From contig JBDKTO010000074.1 in NCBI GenBank assembly GCA_039680175.1, positions 1 to 64,000 of the forward strand: DNA of 64,000 nucleotides, in the 5' to 3' direction. Source of the DNA: Veillonellales bacterium (GTDB taxonomy: Bacteria; Bacillota; Negativicutes; JAAYSF01). Shown one piece after another: positions 49,859-58,399 of this stretch. The notes beneath the pieces are model-generated. The model was not told the origin of the DNA and did no database searches. It was given only the letters and a program-made list of their open reading frames with translations. The position numbers and the translations under genes were made by a program. Position 1 is the first letter of the stretch, and every line of letters begins with the position of its first letter.

Positions 49859-51544
49859 ATGTCCAGCAAACATAAACGGTTAGGCGACATATTAATGGAA
49901 ACCGGCTTGTTAAGCGAAGACCAGTTGAAAAAGGCCCTGGTCGTACAAAAAAAGACCGGAGAACGATTGGGAAAAGTACTTATTAATTTAGATTATATTA
50001 CGGAAGAAAGCATGATTGAAGTACTGGAATTCCAGCTGGGTATTCCTCACGTCAATTTGTCCGATACGGTAGTAAAAGAAGAAGTCGCCGCCCTTATTCC
50101 TGTCTCCTTGGCGGAACGGTATCAGATTATCCCCATTAAGCAGGCAGGGAAAAAGCTTACCCTCGCCATGGTCGATCCCACTAATTTTTTTGCTATTGAC
50201 GATGTGCGCATGATCACCGGCTGCGACGTGGAAGCCGTTATTGCTGCCGAGGGGGAAGTGAAGCGGGCCATTAATCAGTCTTACGGCGTAAGTCAGCTGG
50301 TAGAAAAGGCTGTTCATAAGCTGCAGTCCGAGGAATCTGCCGGAACGGTGGAAATTCAGGCGAAGGATGATGCTCCGATTGTCAGCATCGTGAATTCATT
50401 GATCCATCAGGCAATCAAAGAACGAGCCAGCGATATTCATATTGAACCGCAGGATAAATCGGTGCGGGTTCGGTTTCGCGTTGACGGCATGCTGCGGGAA
50501 GTGGCTGCCTTTCCCCGGCATACCCTTGCGGCATTAATTTCCCGCATTAAGATTATGAGTCAGATGGACATTGCCGAAAGACGGCTGCCTCAGGACGGCC
50601 GGATCAAGTTTACCGAGGCCGGCCGCGAAATTGACATCAGGACGTCCACTCTGCCGACGATTTTAGGTGAAAAGGTGGTAATGCGGATTCTGGATAAAAA
50701 ATCTGTTATTCTGGATATTAAAGCTCTCGGCATGTCGGCGGCTAATTTAAATAAATATCACCATTTATATACTCGTTCCCACGGCATGATTCTGGTCACA
50801 GGCCCTACCGGCTCCGGTAAAACGACGACTTTGTATTCCACATTAACCGACATCAATTCGCCCAGCAAAAATATTATTACGGTGGAGGACCCGGTAGAAT
50901 ACCGGCTGGAAGGGGTAAACCAGGTACAAGTCAACTATAAAGCCGGACTGAATTTTGCCGATGGGTTGAAATCCATTTTACGTCAGGACCCCAATATTAT
51001 TATGGTAGGTGAAATCCGGGACGGTGAGACTGCCGATATTGCCATTCGGGCGGCACTGACCGGTCATCTGGTGCTGAGCACTCTGCATACCAATGATGCT
51101 CCCGGTGCCATTGCCCGGCTGATTGATATGGGAATTGAACCGTTTCTTGTCGCTTCCTCCGTATTGGGGGTCATGGCCCAGCGGCTGGTACGGGTGATTT
51201 GCCCGGATTGCAAGCAGAAATATATACCGTCGCCTGATTCGCCGGAACGGCTGTTTTTACAGCTGACGCCGGCAGCGGATATTACCCTTTACCGGGGAGC
51301 AGGCTGTCCCCGCTGCAATAATACCGGCTATCGCGGTCGGATGGCGATCCATGAACTGATGCCGGTCAGTCTGGCAATCCGGGATTTGATCAACTGCCGG
51401 GCAGGCGGCGACCAGCTGGCGGCGGCTGCGGTGAAGGAAGGGATGCTGACCATGGGACAGGATGGTATCCGTAAAGCGCTGGATGGGTTGACGACAATCG
51501 AAGAAGTGATGCGGGTCGCCTATTCGGACATAGCAGCAATCTAA
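49859..51544 (+). CDS. pilB: Type IV pilus extension ATPase PilB with MshEN c-di-GMP domain
   Basis: 561 residues. Residues 7-30 and 36-59 are two 24-residue MshEN motifs (RLGDILMETG..., RLGKVLINLD...) separated by exactly five residues, the architecture known to bind c-di-GMP in MshE; the second has Asp in place of Gly at the turn. The ATPase core has Walker A GPTGSGKTTT (about 315-324), an Asp box, Walker B LRQDPNIIMVGEIRD, a His box LVLSTLHTNDAPG and the tetracysteine CPDC...CPRC. It powers pilus assembly at the inner membrane. The ATG at 49859 follows AGGTGG; a longer frame exists upstream through the terminator. Confidence 0.94.
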   Translation: MSSKHKRLGDILMETGLLSEDQLKKALVVQKKTGERLGKVLINLDYITEESMIEVLEFQLGIPHVNLSDTVVKEEVAALIPVSLAERYQIIPIKQAGKKLTLAMVDPTNFFAIDDVRMITGCDVEAVIAAEGEVKRAINQSYGVSQLVEKAVHKLQSEESAGTVEIQAKDDAPIVSIVNSLIHQAIKERASDIHIEPQDKSVRVRFRVDGMLREVAAFPRHTLAALISRIKIMSQMDIAERRLPQDGRIKFTEAGREIDIRTSTLPTILGEKVVMRILDKKSVILDIKALGMSAANLNKYHHLYTRSHGMILVTGPTGSGKTTTLYSTLTDINSPSKNIITVEDPVEYRLEGVNQVQVNYKAGLNFADGLKSILRQDPNIIMVGEIRDGETADIAIRAALTGHLVLSTLHTNDAPGAIARLIDMGIEPFLVASSVLGVMAQRLVRVICPDCKQKYIPSPDSPERLFLQLTPAADITLYRGAGCPRCNNTGYRGRMAIHELMPVSLAIRDLINCRAGGDQLAAAAVKEGMLTMGQDGIRKALDGLTTIEEVMRVAYSDIAAI

Positions 51545-51604
51545 CTATTGTTGATAAAAGCAAAATAATAATCAACCAAACGCAACGACGGGGGTTTAAC
51601 GGCT

Positions 51605-52663
51605 ATGATGAAACAATTATTGCGGGAAGCAGTTGAAAGAAAAGCATCGGATTTGCATATTACCGTCGGCGTACCGCCGGTTTTGCGGCTTAACGGAAAT
51701 TTGATTCACTTAGATTACCCTAAGCTGCTGGTAGATGACACGGAAGCATTACTGGAGGAAATTACCACGGAAGAACAGCGTCATCGTTTTCAAGCACAGG
51801 GCGAGCTGGATTTTTCTTTTGCCATTACCGGGTTAAGCCGGTTCCGGGTCAACGCCTTCAAGCAGCGGGGCTCGGTCGCCATTGTTACCCGGGTGGTAAG
51901 TGAAACAGTGCCGACATTGGATCAACTGGGACACCCGGAAGTTTTGAAAACACTGGCCCGCAAGTCCCGGGGGCTGGTATTGGTAACCGGACCTACCGGC
52001 AGCGGTAAATCAACGACGCTGGCGGCGATGATCCATCTGATCAATCAGGAACGGGACTGCCACATCATCACGCTGGAAGACCCGATTGAATATTTGCACC
52101 GGCACAATCGCAGCATCGTAAATCAGCGGGAGATACATGCTGATACGCAGTCTTTTGCCAACGCCCTGCGGGCCGCGCTGCGAGAGGACCCGGATGTCAT
52201 CCTGGTGGGCGAAATGCGGGACGCCGAAACGATCGGCACCGCTATTACCGCAGCCGAAACCGGCCATCTGGTGCTGACCACACTCCATACCGGCGATGCC
52301 GCTCAGACAATCGACCGGATCATCGATGTATTCCCGCCTTATCAGCAGCAGCAGATCCGGCTCCAGCTCTCTATGACGCTGCAGGGCATTGTCGCCCAGC
52401 AGCTTTTGCCCCGCTTGGATGGGACAGGCCGGGTCGCGTCCATGGAAATTCTGGTGGCCACACCGGCTATCCGTAATCTTATCCGGGAAGGCAAAAGCCA
52501 TCAAATACCATCAGTGATTCAAACCGGCGCCAAATTCGGCATGCAGGCCATGGACAATTCCCTGCGGGATTTATACCGTCGCGGGCTGGTATCGCAGGAA
52601 GAAGCACTGGTTCGGGCTCTGGATCCGGAAAACTTTTTGCGGCTTACTAATGGATTGGCCTAA
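51605..52663 (+). CDS. pilT: Type IV pilus retraction ATPase PilT
   Basis: 352 residues. Walker A GPTGSGKSTTLAAMI (about 127), Asp box, Walker B LREDPDVILVGEMRDAET, His box LVLTTLHTGDAAQTIDRIID and the PilT-specific C-terminal AIRNLIREGKSHQIPS (AIRNLIRE motif) needed for retraction. N-terminal ASDLHITVGVPPVLRLNG is typical. ATG pair at 51605/51608 after GGGGG. Retraction ATPase implies dynamic pili (twitching, DNA uptake). Confidence 0.96.
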   Translation: MMKQLLREAVERKASDLHITVGVPPVLRLNGNLIHLDYPKLLVDDTEALLEEITTEEQRHRFQAQGELDFSFAITGLSRFRVNAFKQRGSVAIVTRVVSETVPTLDQLGHPEVLKTLARKSRGLVLVTGPTGSGKSTTLAAMIHLINQERDCHIITLEDPIEYLHRHNRSIVNQREIHADTQSFANALRAALREDPDVILVGEMRDAETIGTAITAAETGHLVLTTLHTGDAAQTIDRIIDVFPPYQQQQIRLQLSMTLQGIVAQQLLPRLDGTGRVASMEILVATPAIRNLIREGKSHQIPSVIQTGAKFGMQAMDNSLRDLYRRGLVSQEEALVRALDPENFLRLTNGLA

Positions 52664-52689
52664 AGTTTAGCATACAGGAGGAAATGATC

Positions 52690-53907
52690 TTGGCAAAAAC
52701 CTTTGCCTACCGGGCTAAAGACGCCACCGGACAGCTGCTGACAGGGACGATAGTGGCCGACAGCCATTCGGCGGTAGCCGCCTTTATCCGGGGAAAGGGC
52801 TATTACGTTACCAATATCCGGGAGCACAAAGAAAATATTTCCCTGAAAGCTTATTGCGACCGTTTCCGCCGGGTCAGTCAGAAAGAGCTGGCCATTTTTT
52901 GCCGGCAGTTTGCGACGATGGCCGAAGCCGGACTGTCTTTTGTAACCTGTATCCATGTTCTTTATCAGCAGACTACCAATGCCAAACTGAAAATGGCGCT
53001 GCAGGATGTGGACCGGAAGATCCAGGAAGGGGAAAGTCTGGCGCAATCCATGGCAGTCCATCCTGACGTATTTCCCGAGATTATGGTGGGGATGATCGAA
53101 GCCGGGGAATTAGGCGGCGTTCTCGACACCGTACTGGACCGGTTGGCCCTGCATTTTGAAAAAGAATATAAAATGAATGAAAAAGTCAAGTCCGCCATGG
53201 CCTATCCGGCAGTCGTCATGACGATGGCCGGGCTGGTAGTTGTCTTTGTTTTGACCTTTGTCCTGCCCACCTTTATGAAGATGTTTGACAATATGAAGGT
53301 TCAGCTGCCGCTGCCGACCCGGATACTGTTATCCGTAAGCGGTTTCATTCAGGACTTTTGGCCGTTTATTCTGCTGTTTTTAGGCGCAGCCGCCGCCGGC
53401 TTTATGGTGTTGTATAAAAAGCCATCGGTGAAAATGCAGCTGGACCGGTTCGTATTGCAGCTACCGGTTTTCGGCCTGCTGACTCGCAAGGTGATCATTG
53501 CCCGCTTTTCCCGGACCATGGGGACGCTGCTCCGGGGCGGCATGCCTATCCTTAAAGCTCTGGAGGTGGTAAAGAAAACTACCGGCAATACCGGTATGAC
53601 GAAAGCCCTGATGTCCGCTCAAAACAGCGTGCGGGAAGGGCAGGGGCTGTCCACACCCTTAAGCTCCAGCAGTCTGTTTACCCCCATGGTAGTGCAAATG
53701 GTGGCTATCGGCGAAGAATCCGGGGAATTGGACAAGATGCTGGACAAAATCGCCGACTTCTATGAAAGTGATGTGGACGATATGGTCTCCCGGCTGAGCA
53801 GTCTCATCGAGCCGGTGTTGATCGGCGTGCTGGGGGTGATCGTCGGCGGAATTATTATCTCAATTGCTTTGCCGATGTTTGATGCGATTACCAGTGTTGG
53901 ACAATAG
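52690..53907 (+). CDS. pilC: Type IV pilus inner-membrane platform protein PilC
   Basis: 405 residues with two T2SSF domains: first about 65-190 (FCRQFATMAEAGLSFVTCIHVL, GMIEAGELGGVLDTVLDRLA), three membrane segments (about 165-190, 220-245, 370-395), second domain about 268-390 (FSRTMGTLLRGGMPILKALEVV, MVAIGEESGELDKML). It is the platform rotated by PilB/PilT. TTG at 52690 is preferred: AGGAGG lies 8 bases upstream, while the ATG at 52684 is only 2 bases from it. Confidence 0.95.
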   Translation: MAKTFAYRAKDATGQLLTGTIVADSHSAVAAFIRGKGYYVTNIREHKENISLKAYCDRFRRVSQKELAIFCRQFATMAEAGLSFVTCIHVLYQQTTNAKLKMALQDVDRKIQEGESLAQSMAVHPDVFPEIMVGMIEAGELGGVLDTVLDRLALHFEKEYKMNEKVKSAMAYPAVVMTMAGLVVVFVLTFVLPTFMKMFDNMKVQLPLPTRILLSVSGFIQDFWPFILLFLGAAAAGFMVLYKKPSVKMQLDRFVLQLPVFGLLTRKVIIARFSRTMGTLLRGGMPILKALEVVKKTTGNTGMTKALMSAQNSVREGQGLSTPLSSSSLFTPMVVQMVAIGEESGELDKMLDKIADFYESDVDDMVSRLSSLIEPVLIGVLGVIVGGIIISIALPMFDAITSVGQ

Positions 53908-53991
53908 TTTCGAAAAAAATCGTGGCTTAACTGACCGCGTTAATATAAATTCTAAATTTAAAACGTTAGAACAAAGAAAGGGGATGTTGAT

Positions 53992-54435
53992 ATGATTATT
54001 AATTTAAGAGAGAAAATGAAAAACCAAAAAGGATTTACGCTGGTTGAATTAATGGTGGTTATTGCTATTATCGGAATATTGGCGGCTATTGCGATTCCAA
54101 AGTTTACTAGTGCAAATGAGACTGCCAGAGGGGCAAAAATGCAGGCAGACTTGAGAACAATCGACAGTGCTGCGATGTTGGCTATTGCTCAAGCTAATCA
54201 TCCAGTAGCTGCCACCGCTAACATTAATGATGGTGCAAATTTCTCCAACGATGTAATTGCTAACTTAAACAGTCCCGCTAACCTTGCCCCCCCTGTGGGC
54301 ACATGGAGAACGACGATCCACCCAGCCTCACAACCAACACCAAGTGTTGCTACTTATGGACTTAACGCCAATGGAAGAGGGATACTGAATGCTGGTGGTG
54401 ATGCAGCTTCAACATATACTGCTGAAACATTGTAA
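53992..54435 (+). CDS. pilA: Type IV major pilin (prepilin)
   Basis: 147 residues. A 14-residue basic leader ends KNQKG, then F+1TLVE+5 and the hydrophobic helix VVIAIIGILAAIAIPKF, the class III/IVa signature for cleavage and methylation by PilD. The mature protein of about 133 residues has an A/N/T-rich globular domain without cysteines, so no disulfide D-loop. ATG at 53992 after GGGGATG. A strong terminator directly follows, allowing a major-pilin transcript distinct from the rest. Confidence 0.93.
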   Translation: MIINLREKMKNQKGFTLVELMVVIAIIGILAAIAIPKFTSANETARGAKMQADLRTIDSAAMLAIAQANHPVAATANINDGANFSNDVIANLNSPANLAPPVGTWRTTIHPASQPTPSVATYGLNANGRGILNAGGDAASTYTAETL

Positions 54436-54506
54436 TTGTTTGACGATTAGTATTACAATAAATCAAGTTTATAGCTAGAAATTATCTGAATTTCGGTCAA
54501 ATAAAG

Positions 54507-54562
54507 GGAATGGTAGGGTACAAATATAATTGTTTTTATCAATTACCCTACCAATTCCTTTT
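54507..54562 (+). terminator. Terminator after the major pilin
   Basis: GGAATGGTAGGGTA (54507-54520) pairs with TACCCTACCAATTCC (54544-54558) with one bulged base, then TTTT. It would make the pilA message more abundant than the downstream genes. Confidence 0.85.
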
Positions 54563-54603
54563 GATCTTATTCTATGTATCATGTAGAGAAAGGCTAGATC
54601 TGA

Positions 54604-55401
54604 TTGATTAATTTTATATTCTTTTTATTCGGTTCAATTATTGGCAGCTTTCTCAATGTCTGCATCTACCGCCTCCCACAAGGCGAATCCATTGTTACCC
54701 CGCCGTCTCACTGTACTGTCTGCGGCAAGCAGCTAAAGCCCTGGGATATGATTCCCATTTTAAGCTGGCTGTTGCTGAAAGGCCGCTGCCGCTATTGCGG
54801 TACGGCGATTTCTGTTCGCTATGGGGTGATTGAACTTTTAACCGGAATTTTATTTGTCTGGTGCCTGGAGATCCTGGGCTTAGGCCCGGCACTGTTCAAG
54901 GCTTTGTTGTTGTTTTCCTTTTTGCTGGTTATCACTTTCATTGACTATGATCATCAACTGATTCTGGACAAGGTTCTGCTCTGGTTCGCTCCGGTTGGTG
55001 TGGCGATAAATTTGTTGATTAATCATATTAATTTTTTTGCCAAGGCAGCGGGTTACCCGGAAGGATTCGTTGCTTTACAAACCGGTTTGCCGGACATGCT
55101 GATCGGAGCCCTGCTGGGCGGCGGAGCTTTTCTGCTCATTGCCGTCGTCAGCCGGGGCGGCATGGGTGGGGGCGACATTAAATTTGCCGCCGCACTCGGC
55201 CTGTGGCTGGGCGGGAGATTCACCTTGCTGGCTGTTTTTTTATCTTTTCTCTTCGGCGGCCTTGCCGGTATTCTTTTGCTATTGCTGAAACGAAAGGGAC
55301 GCCGGGATATGATCCCTTTCGGCCCGTTTATTGCTCTTGGCGCGGTTGTGACTATACTGTACGGGGTGGATATCCTGAAATGGTATTTGCAAAGGATGTG
55401 A
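54604..55401 (+). CDS. pilD: Prepilin peptidase / N-methyltransferase PilD
   Basis: 265 residues, polytopic aspartic peptidase. N-terminal domain has GSIIGSFLNVCIYRLP and the zinc-binding CTVCGKQLKPWD...CRYCG, present in bifunctional enzymes that also methylate residue 1. The catalytic aspartates are in FIDYDHQLILD and GMGGGDIKFAAALG. About eight membrane helices. TTG start at 54604 with an AAAGG site about 10 bases before. Confidence 0.94.
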   Translation: MINFIFFLFGSIIGSFLNVCIYRLPQGESIVTPPSHCTVCGKQLKPWDMIPILSWLLLKGRCRYCGTAISVRYGVIELLTGILFVWCLEILGLGPALFKALLLFSFLLVITFIDYDHQLILDKVLLWFAPVGVAINLLINHINFFAKAAGYPEGFVALQTGLPDMLIGALLGGGAFLLIAVVSRGGMGGGDIKFAAALGLWLGGRFTLLAVFLSFLFGGLAGILLLLLKRKGRRDMIPFGPFIALGAVVTILYGVDILKWYLQRM

Positions 55402-55405
55402 CCGG

Positions 55406-55870
55406 ATGTTGTCGCTGAATCAGCGGGGCTTTACCCTGATCGAATTGCTGATGGTGATTGGGATTCTGGGGATCGTGGCGGCGATTGCTTTGCCCAGAAT
55501 GGGAACAGCATCAGATGAGCGGAATGTCGATCTTGCCGCCAGAGAACTAGCCGCCGATTTGCGCTGGATGCAGCAGCTGTCCGTCAATTCAGTCGCCGGT
55601 TCCGGCGAGCCATTTGTTCCAGCCGGTTCGCGGCCATTTTTATATTTTAACAATGCTGCTCCTTTAGGCTACACGATTACGCTTGCTGCGCAAACCATCA
55701 AAACAGTTACCTTTCCGGCAGGTGTACGGGTGAATACGCCGCCTTCCTCGGTTGACTTCAGCATTAACGGCATGCCTAGCAGCAATCAGACGATTTCCTT
55801 GCAAAGCGGTACGGTTTTTCGCAATGTTTATATTGATTCGCCGGGCAGAGTGCGGGTAAACACTCAGTAA
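55406..55870 (+). CDS. Minor pilin, FimT/GspH-like
   Basis: 154 residues. Short leader MLSLNQRG, then FTLIELLMVIGILGIVAAIALPRM. The GspH/FimT pattern continues with ERNVDLAARELAADLRWMQQLSV and a beta-rich C terminus. Minor pilins of this kind help start or tip the filament, and FimT can bind DNA in some transformable bacteria; that property is not shown here. The ATG lies 4 bp behind pilD. Confidence 0.85.
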   Translation: MLSLNQRGFTLIELLMVIGILGIVAAIALPRMGTASDERNVDLAARELAADLRWMQQLSVNSVAGSGEPFVPAGSRPFLYFNNAAPLGYTITLAAQTIKTVTFPAGVRVNTPPSSVDFSINGMPSSNQTISLQSGTVFRNVYIDSPGRVRVNTQ

Positions 55871-55897
55871 CGAATCGAGCCGGAAGAGGATGGATTT

Positions 55898-56311
55898 ATG
55901 CAAAAAGGACAGCAAGGTTTCCTTATGCTGGAGGTAGTAATTGCCACTGTAATCATCAGCCTGGCTCTGGTCGCGGCTGCCGGGATGTTCATCCAATCCA
56001 CCAAAGCCAACAGCAGCGCCGCCGACTATACGGTGGCCGCCAATCTGGCGCAGAAACAGCTGGAACTGCTGAAAAACAAGGATGTTTCTTACTGGACGAT
56101 TCATGCCAGCGAGCCGAATATTCCCTGGCAGGATACCGGGGAAACGCTGCCGCTTACAATCAATCAAATCCGCTATAATATAACAACTCAGTCCACGGTT
56201 TCGCCGGAAAATAGTTATTTAGTCCAGGTTGTCGTTACCGTATCCTGGACAGACCCGGGGAAAAATTCGCAGCGGACTGTCCAAATGACTGCCTTTTACC
56301 CGCTGATTTAA
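55898..56311 (+). CDS. Minor pilin, PilV-like
   Basis: 137 residues. Leader MQKGQQG, then FLMLEVVIATVIISLALVAAAGMF with Glu at +5, then AANLAQKQLELLKNKD and a short beta domain. The PilV/GspI pattern (LMLEVVIA) and location between FimT- and PilW-like genes support a priming-complex minor pilin. ATG after GAGGATGG. Confidence 0.83.
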   Translation: MQKGQQGFLMLEVVIATVIISLALVAAAGMFIQSTKANSSAADYTVAANLAQKQLELLKNKDVSYWTIHASEPNIPWQDTGETLPLTINQIRYNITTQSTVSPENSYLVQVVVTVSWTDPGKNSQRTVQMTAFYPLI

Positions 56312-56349
56312 TAAACAGATATTCTTTCCGCCGGGAGGAATAAAATGAT

Positions 56350-56886
56350 ATGAAAAAATTTTTGCCAAGACAGCAGGGATTTACCTTAGTGGAGCTTTTA
56401 ATCGGTATGGCTCTTACTGTGCTGCTGCTGGCAGTAATTTTCGGCTTGCTGTTTACGTCTGTAAGAACCTGGCAGACCGGCAGCAGCCGGGCCGATATTC
56501 AGCAGACCGCCCGCTATGGTGTGGATATTATGGTTCGTGATTTGCAGTATGCCACCAAAATTACCATCAGTAATCCTCCTGCCAGTATTGATTTATGGAC
56601 AAGCAAATATGGTGCAGCTCAGCAGATTACCTATAAGCGAGTACTAGTCGCCGGTCCGGCGATCAGCCGTTATGTACTGACCCGGGATTTGCATAATGGG
56701 GCCGGAGCGCAGCCGGTAACCGGCGGAGGTGAGTTGGCAGTCAGTATCGCTGCGCTGACGTTTACCGATTTGACACCGGCCGGACATTCCGGCACCAAAA
56801 CAGTGGGAATTCTTCTGACGGTACAGGATGATGCTGGCCGCAGCTATACACTGGAAACAGCGGCTGCCGCCATGATGATTCCGTAA
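56350..56886 (+). CDS. Minor pilin, PilW-like
   Basis: 178 residues. Leader MKKFLPRQQG, then FTLVELLIGMALTVLLLAVIFGLLF, ARYGVDIMVRDLQYATKI as in PilW/ComGF/GspJ-type proteins, then a beta domain. ATG 56350, with GGGAGG 11 bases before. Together with the flanking genes it forms the standard FimT-V-W-X minor pilin set. Confidence 0.83.
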   Translation: MKKFLPRQQGFTLVELLIGMALTVLLLAVIFGLLFTSVRTWQTGSSRADIQQTARYGVDIMVRDLQYATKITISNPPASIDLWTSKYGAAQQITYKRVLVAGPAISRYVLTRDLHNGAGAQPVTGGGELAVSIAALTFTDLTPAGHSGTKTVGILLTVQDDAGRSYTLETAAAAMMIP

Positions 56887-56905
56887 AACTATCCGGGAGG
56901 CTGTT

Positions 56906-58093
56906 ATGGTATACAGGGAGAGACGCTATGAGCAACAAGGCTCAGCCGGAATTATGGCGTTGGTTGTACTGCCGCTGCTGCTGGCTTTAGGAGCGGCCTT
57001 AGTCATGCTGACTTCCAGCGAAAGCAATATCTCCGCCAACTTTCGCGACGGAATTGCCGCTCAGTATTTGGCGGAAGCAGGAGTTCAGCATGCTGTTGTC
57101 AAATTGAAAACAGACACCGGCTTTGTAGCTGCCACGCAAGTTCCTGCCGCTGCGACAGCTAACACCCTGAATTCAGCTGCCGCGAAAAACAGCGGGGCGA
57201 CTGCCGGAACGTATACAGTCACAGTGACCGGGTCCGGCAATAGCCGGAAGATCATTTCCACCGGGACGGTCAACAAGGCCAAGCGTCAGGTCGTCGTTAA
57301 TATCACCTTGCCTTCGGGCGGCGGCAATGAGATTTACAGTTACGCTATTTATTCCGGTGATTTATTTACGATTGACAGCGGGGCAACGGTGAATGGCCCG
57401 GTTGGCACCCAACTTAGCCAGTATAGTAAAAATGGGGGCACCATTAATAATAGTAATATAAATCCTGTGGATGTCAGCAAAACAGAAACGCTGCCGGCCA
57501 TACCGGTTTCTTTTGACAGCAATAAGTACAGGGACTGGTCAACGGCTTTATCCAGCAGTCTCAACAGCGGCAATAATGCGGTGTCGGGCAATTATTTCGT
57601 CAACGGGGACTTGAATTTAAACAGCGGAGTCAACTTAGCGGGTCCCGGCGGTACCAGCGATCCGGCGGTAATTTATGTCAAGGGCGGCACCAATATCGGC
57701 GGCAACATTACCGGCAATGTGACCATTATTGCCAATAGCGGGGTTAATATCAACAGTGGGATAACGATTAACGGCAATGTAAAGATTTATGCCAATAGCG
57801 GGGTCAATGTTAGTTCGCCTATGTCAGGCAATATTCTGGTCATGGCAAACGGCGATATTAATTTGAACAGCGGCACGCCAGAAAAGCCCAACGAATTTTT
57901 CAATGCGGTTATGGTAGCAACAACCGGCGATATAAAGGTTGATAATGTTACCTTAACCGGTGTGGTACTGGCAGCGAAAACTTTGACCTTGAACAGCGGG
58001 GCAACGGTAACTTATAACTCGACTGTAGTGCAAAATGTGGGTTTGAGTTCTGCTGCAACACCCTTTACGGTTAATTCATGGGGTAATCAATAA
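56906..58093 (+). CDS. Minor pilin, PilX-like, with long beta-helix-like C domain
   Basis: 395 residues, three times a usual minor pilin. The N terminus is PilX-like: basic leader, QQGSAGIMALVVLPLLLALGAALVM as membrane anchor, then NFRDGIAAQYLAEAGVQHAVV. Residues about 150-395 are Gly/Asn/Ser-rich with seven NSG turns (LNSGVN, ANSGVN, INSG) spaced as in parallel beta-helix rungs, resembling the DUF7305/bactofilin-like bodies of some PilX proteins. No cysteines. The size and the repeat suggest a surface-exposed tip or adhesin module. GTG/ATG context: ATG at 56906 follows GGGAGG. Confidence 0.82.
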   Translation: MVYRERRYEQQGSAGIMALVVLPLLLALGAALVMLTSSESNISANFRDGIAAQYLAEAGVQHAVVKLKTDTGFVAATQVPAAATANTLNSAAAKNSGATAGTYTVTVTGSGNSRKIISTGTVNKAKRQVVVNITLPSGGGNEIYSYAIYSGDLFTIDSGATVNGPVGTQLSQYSKNGGTINNSNINPVDVSKTETLPAIPVSFDSNKYRDWSTALSSSLNSGNNAVSGNYFVNGDLNLNSGVNLAGPGGTSDPAVIYVKGGTNIGGNITGNVTIIANSGVNINSGITINGNVKIYANSGVNVSSPMSGNILVMANGDINLNSGTPEKPNEFFNAVMVATTGDIKVDNVTLTGVVLAAKTLTLNSGATVTYNSTVVQNVGLSSAATPFTVNSWGNQ

Positions 58094-58117
58094 TAAACAA
58101 TCAGGGAGGCCGGATTT

Positions 58118-58390
58118 ATGCATATTAAAAATTATATGGAAGACTTGGTGTGGGATCATTTGGACCGGATTATCGAATCTTCAAACACCTGCAATTGTGA
58201 AAAATGCCGGTACGATATTGCGGCACTGGCTCTAAATTTTTTACCGCCGCGATATGTGGTCACCGATAGAGGGGAAACTTATACCCGGGTCAAAGCCCTG
58301 GAGCAGCAGTTCTATGTGGATGTTATTACTGCCATCAGCAATGCCGTTCAAATTGTCCGCAGCCGGCCTCATCATGAAGACGGAAAGTAA
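58118..58390 (+). CDS. comFB: ComFB-family late competence protein
   Basis: 90 residues: NYMEDLVWDHLDRIIE, CNCEKCRYDIAALALNFLPPRYV and QQFYVDVITAISNAVQIV are the ComFB pattern with its Cys trio. ComFB was named from the Bacillus comF operon; related proteins in cyanobacteria and other bacteria have been reported to bind cyclic dinucleotides, including c-di-GMP, and to affect pili. Here it lies inside the pilus operon between the PilX-like gene and pilM, which supports a regulatory role in pilus function. ATG after GGGAGG. Confidence 0.9.
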   Translation: MHIKNYMEDLVWDHLDRIIESSNTCNCEKCRYDIAALALNFLPPRYVVTDRGETYTRVKALEQQFYVDVITAISNAVQIVRSRPHHEDGK

Positions 58391-58399
58391 AGGAATAGT

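Noticed and set aside
53908-53991. Sigma-54 promoter before the major pilin
   Set aside because: TGGCTTAACTGACCGC is similar in part, but the GG-to-GC spacing is 11 rather than 10 and the TTGC element is missing.
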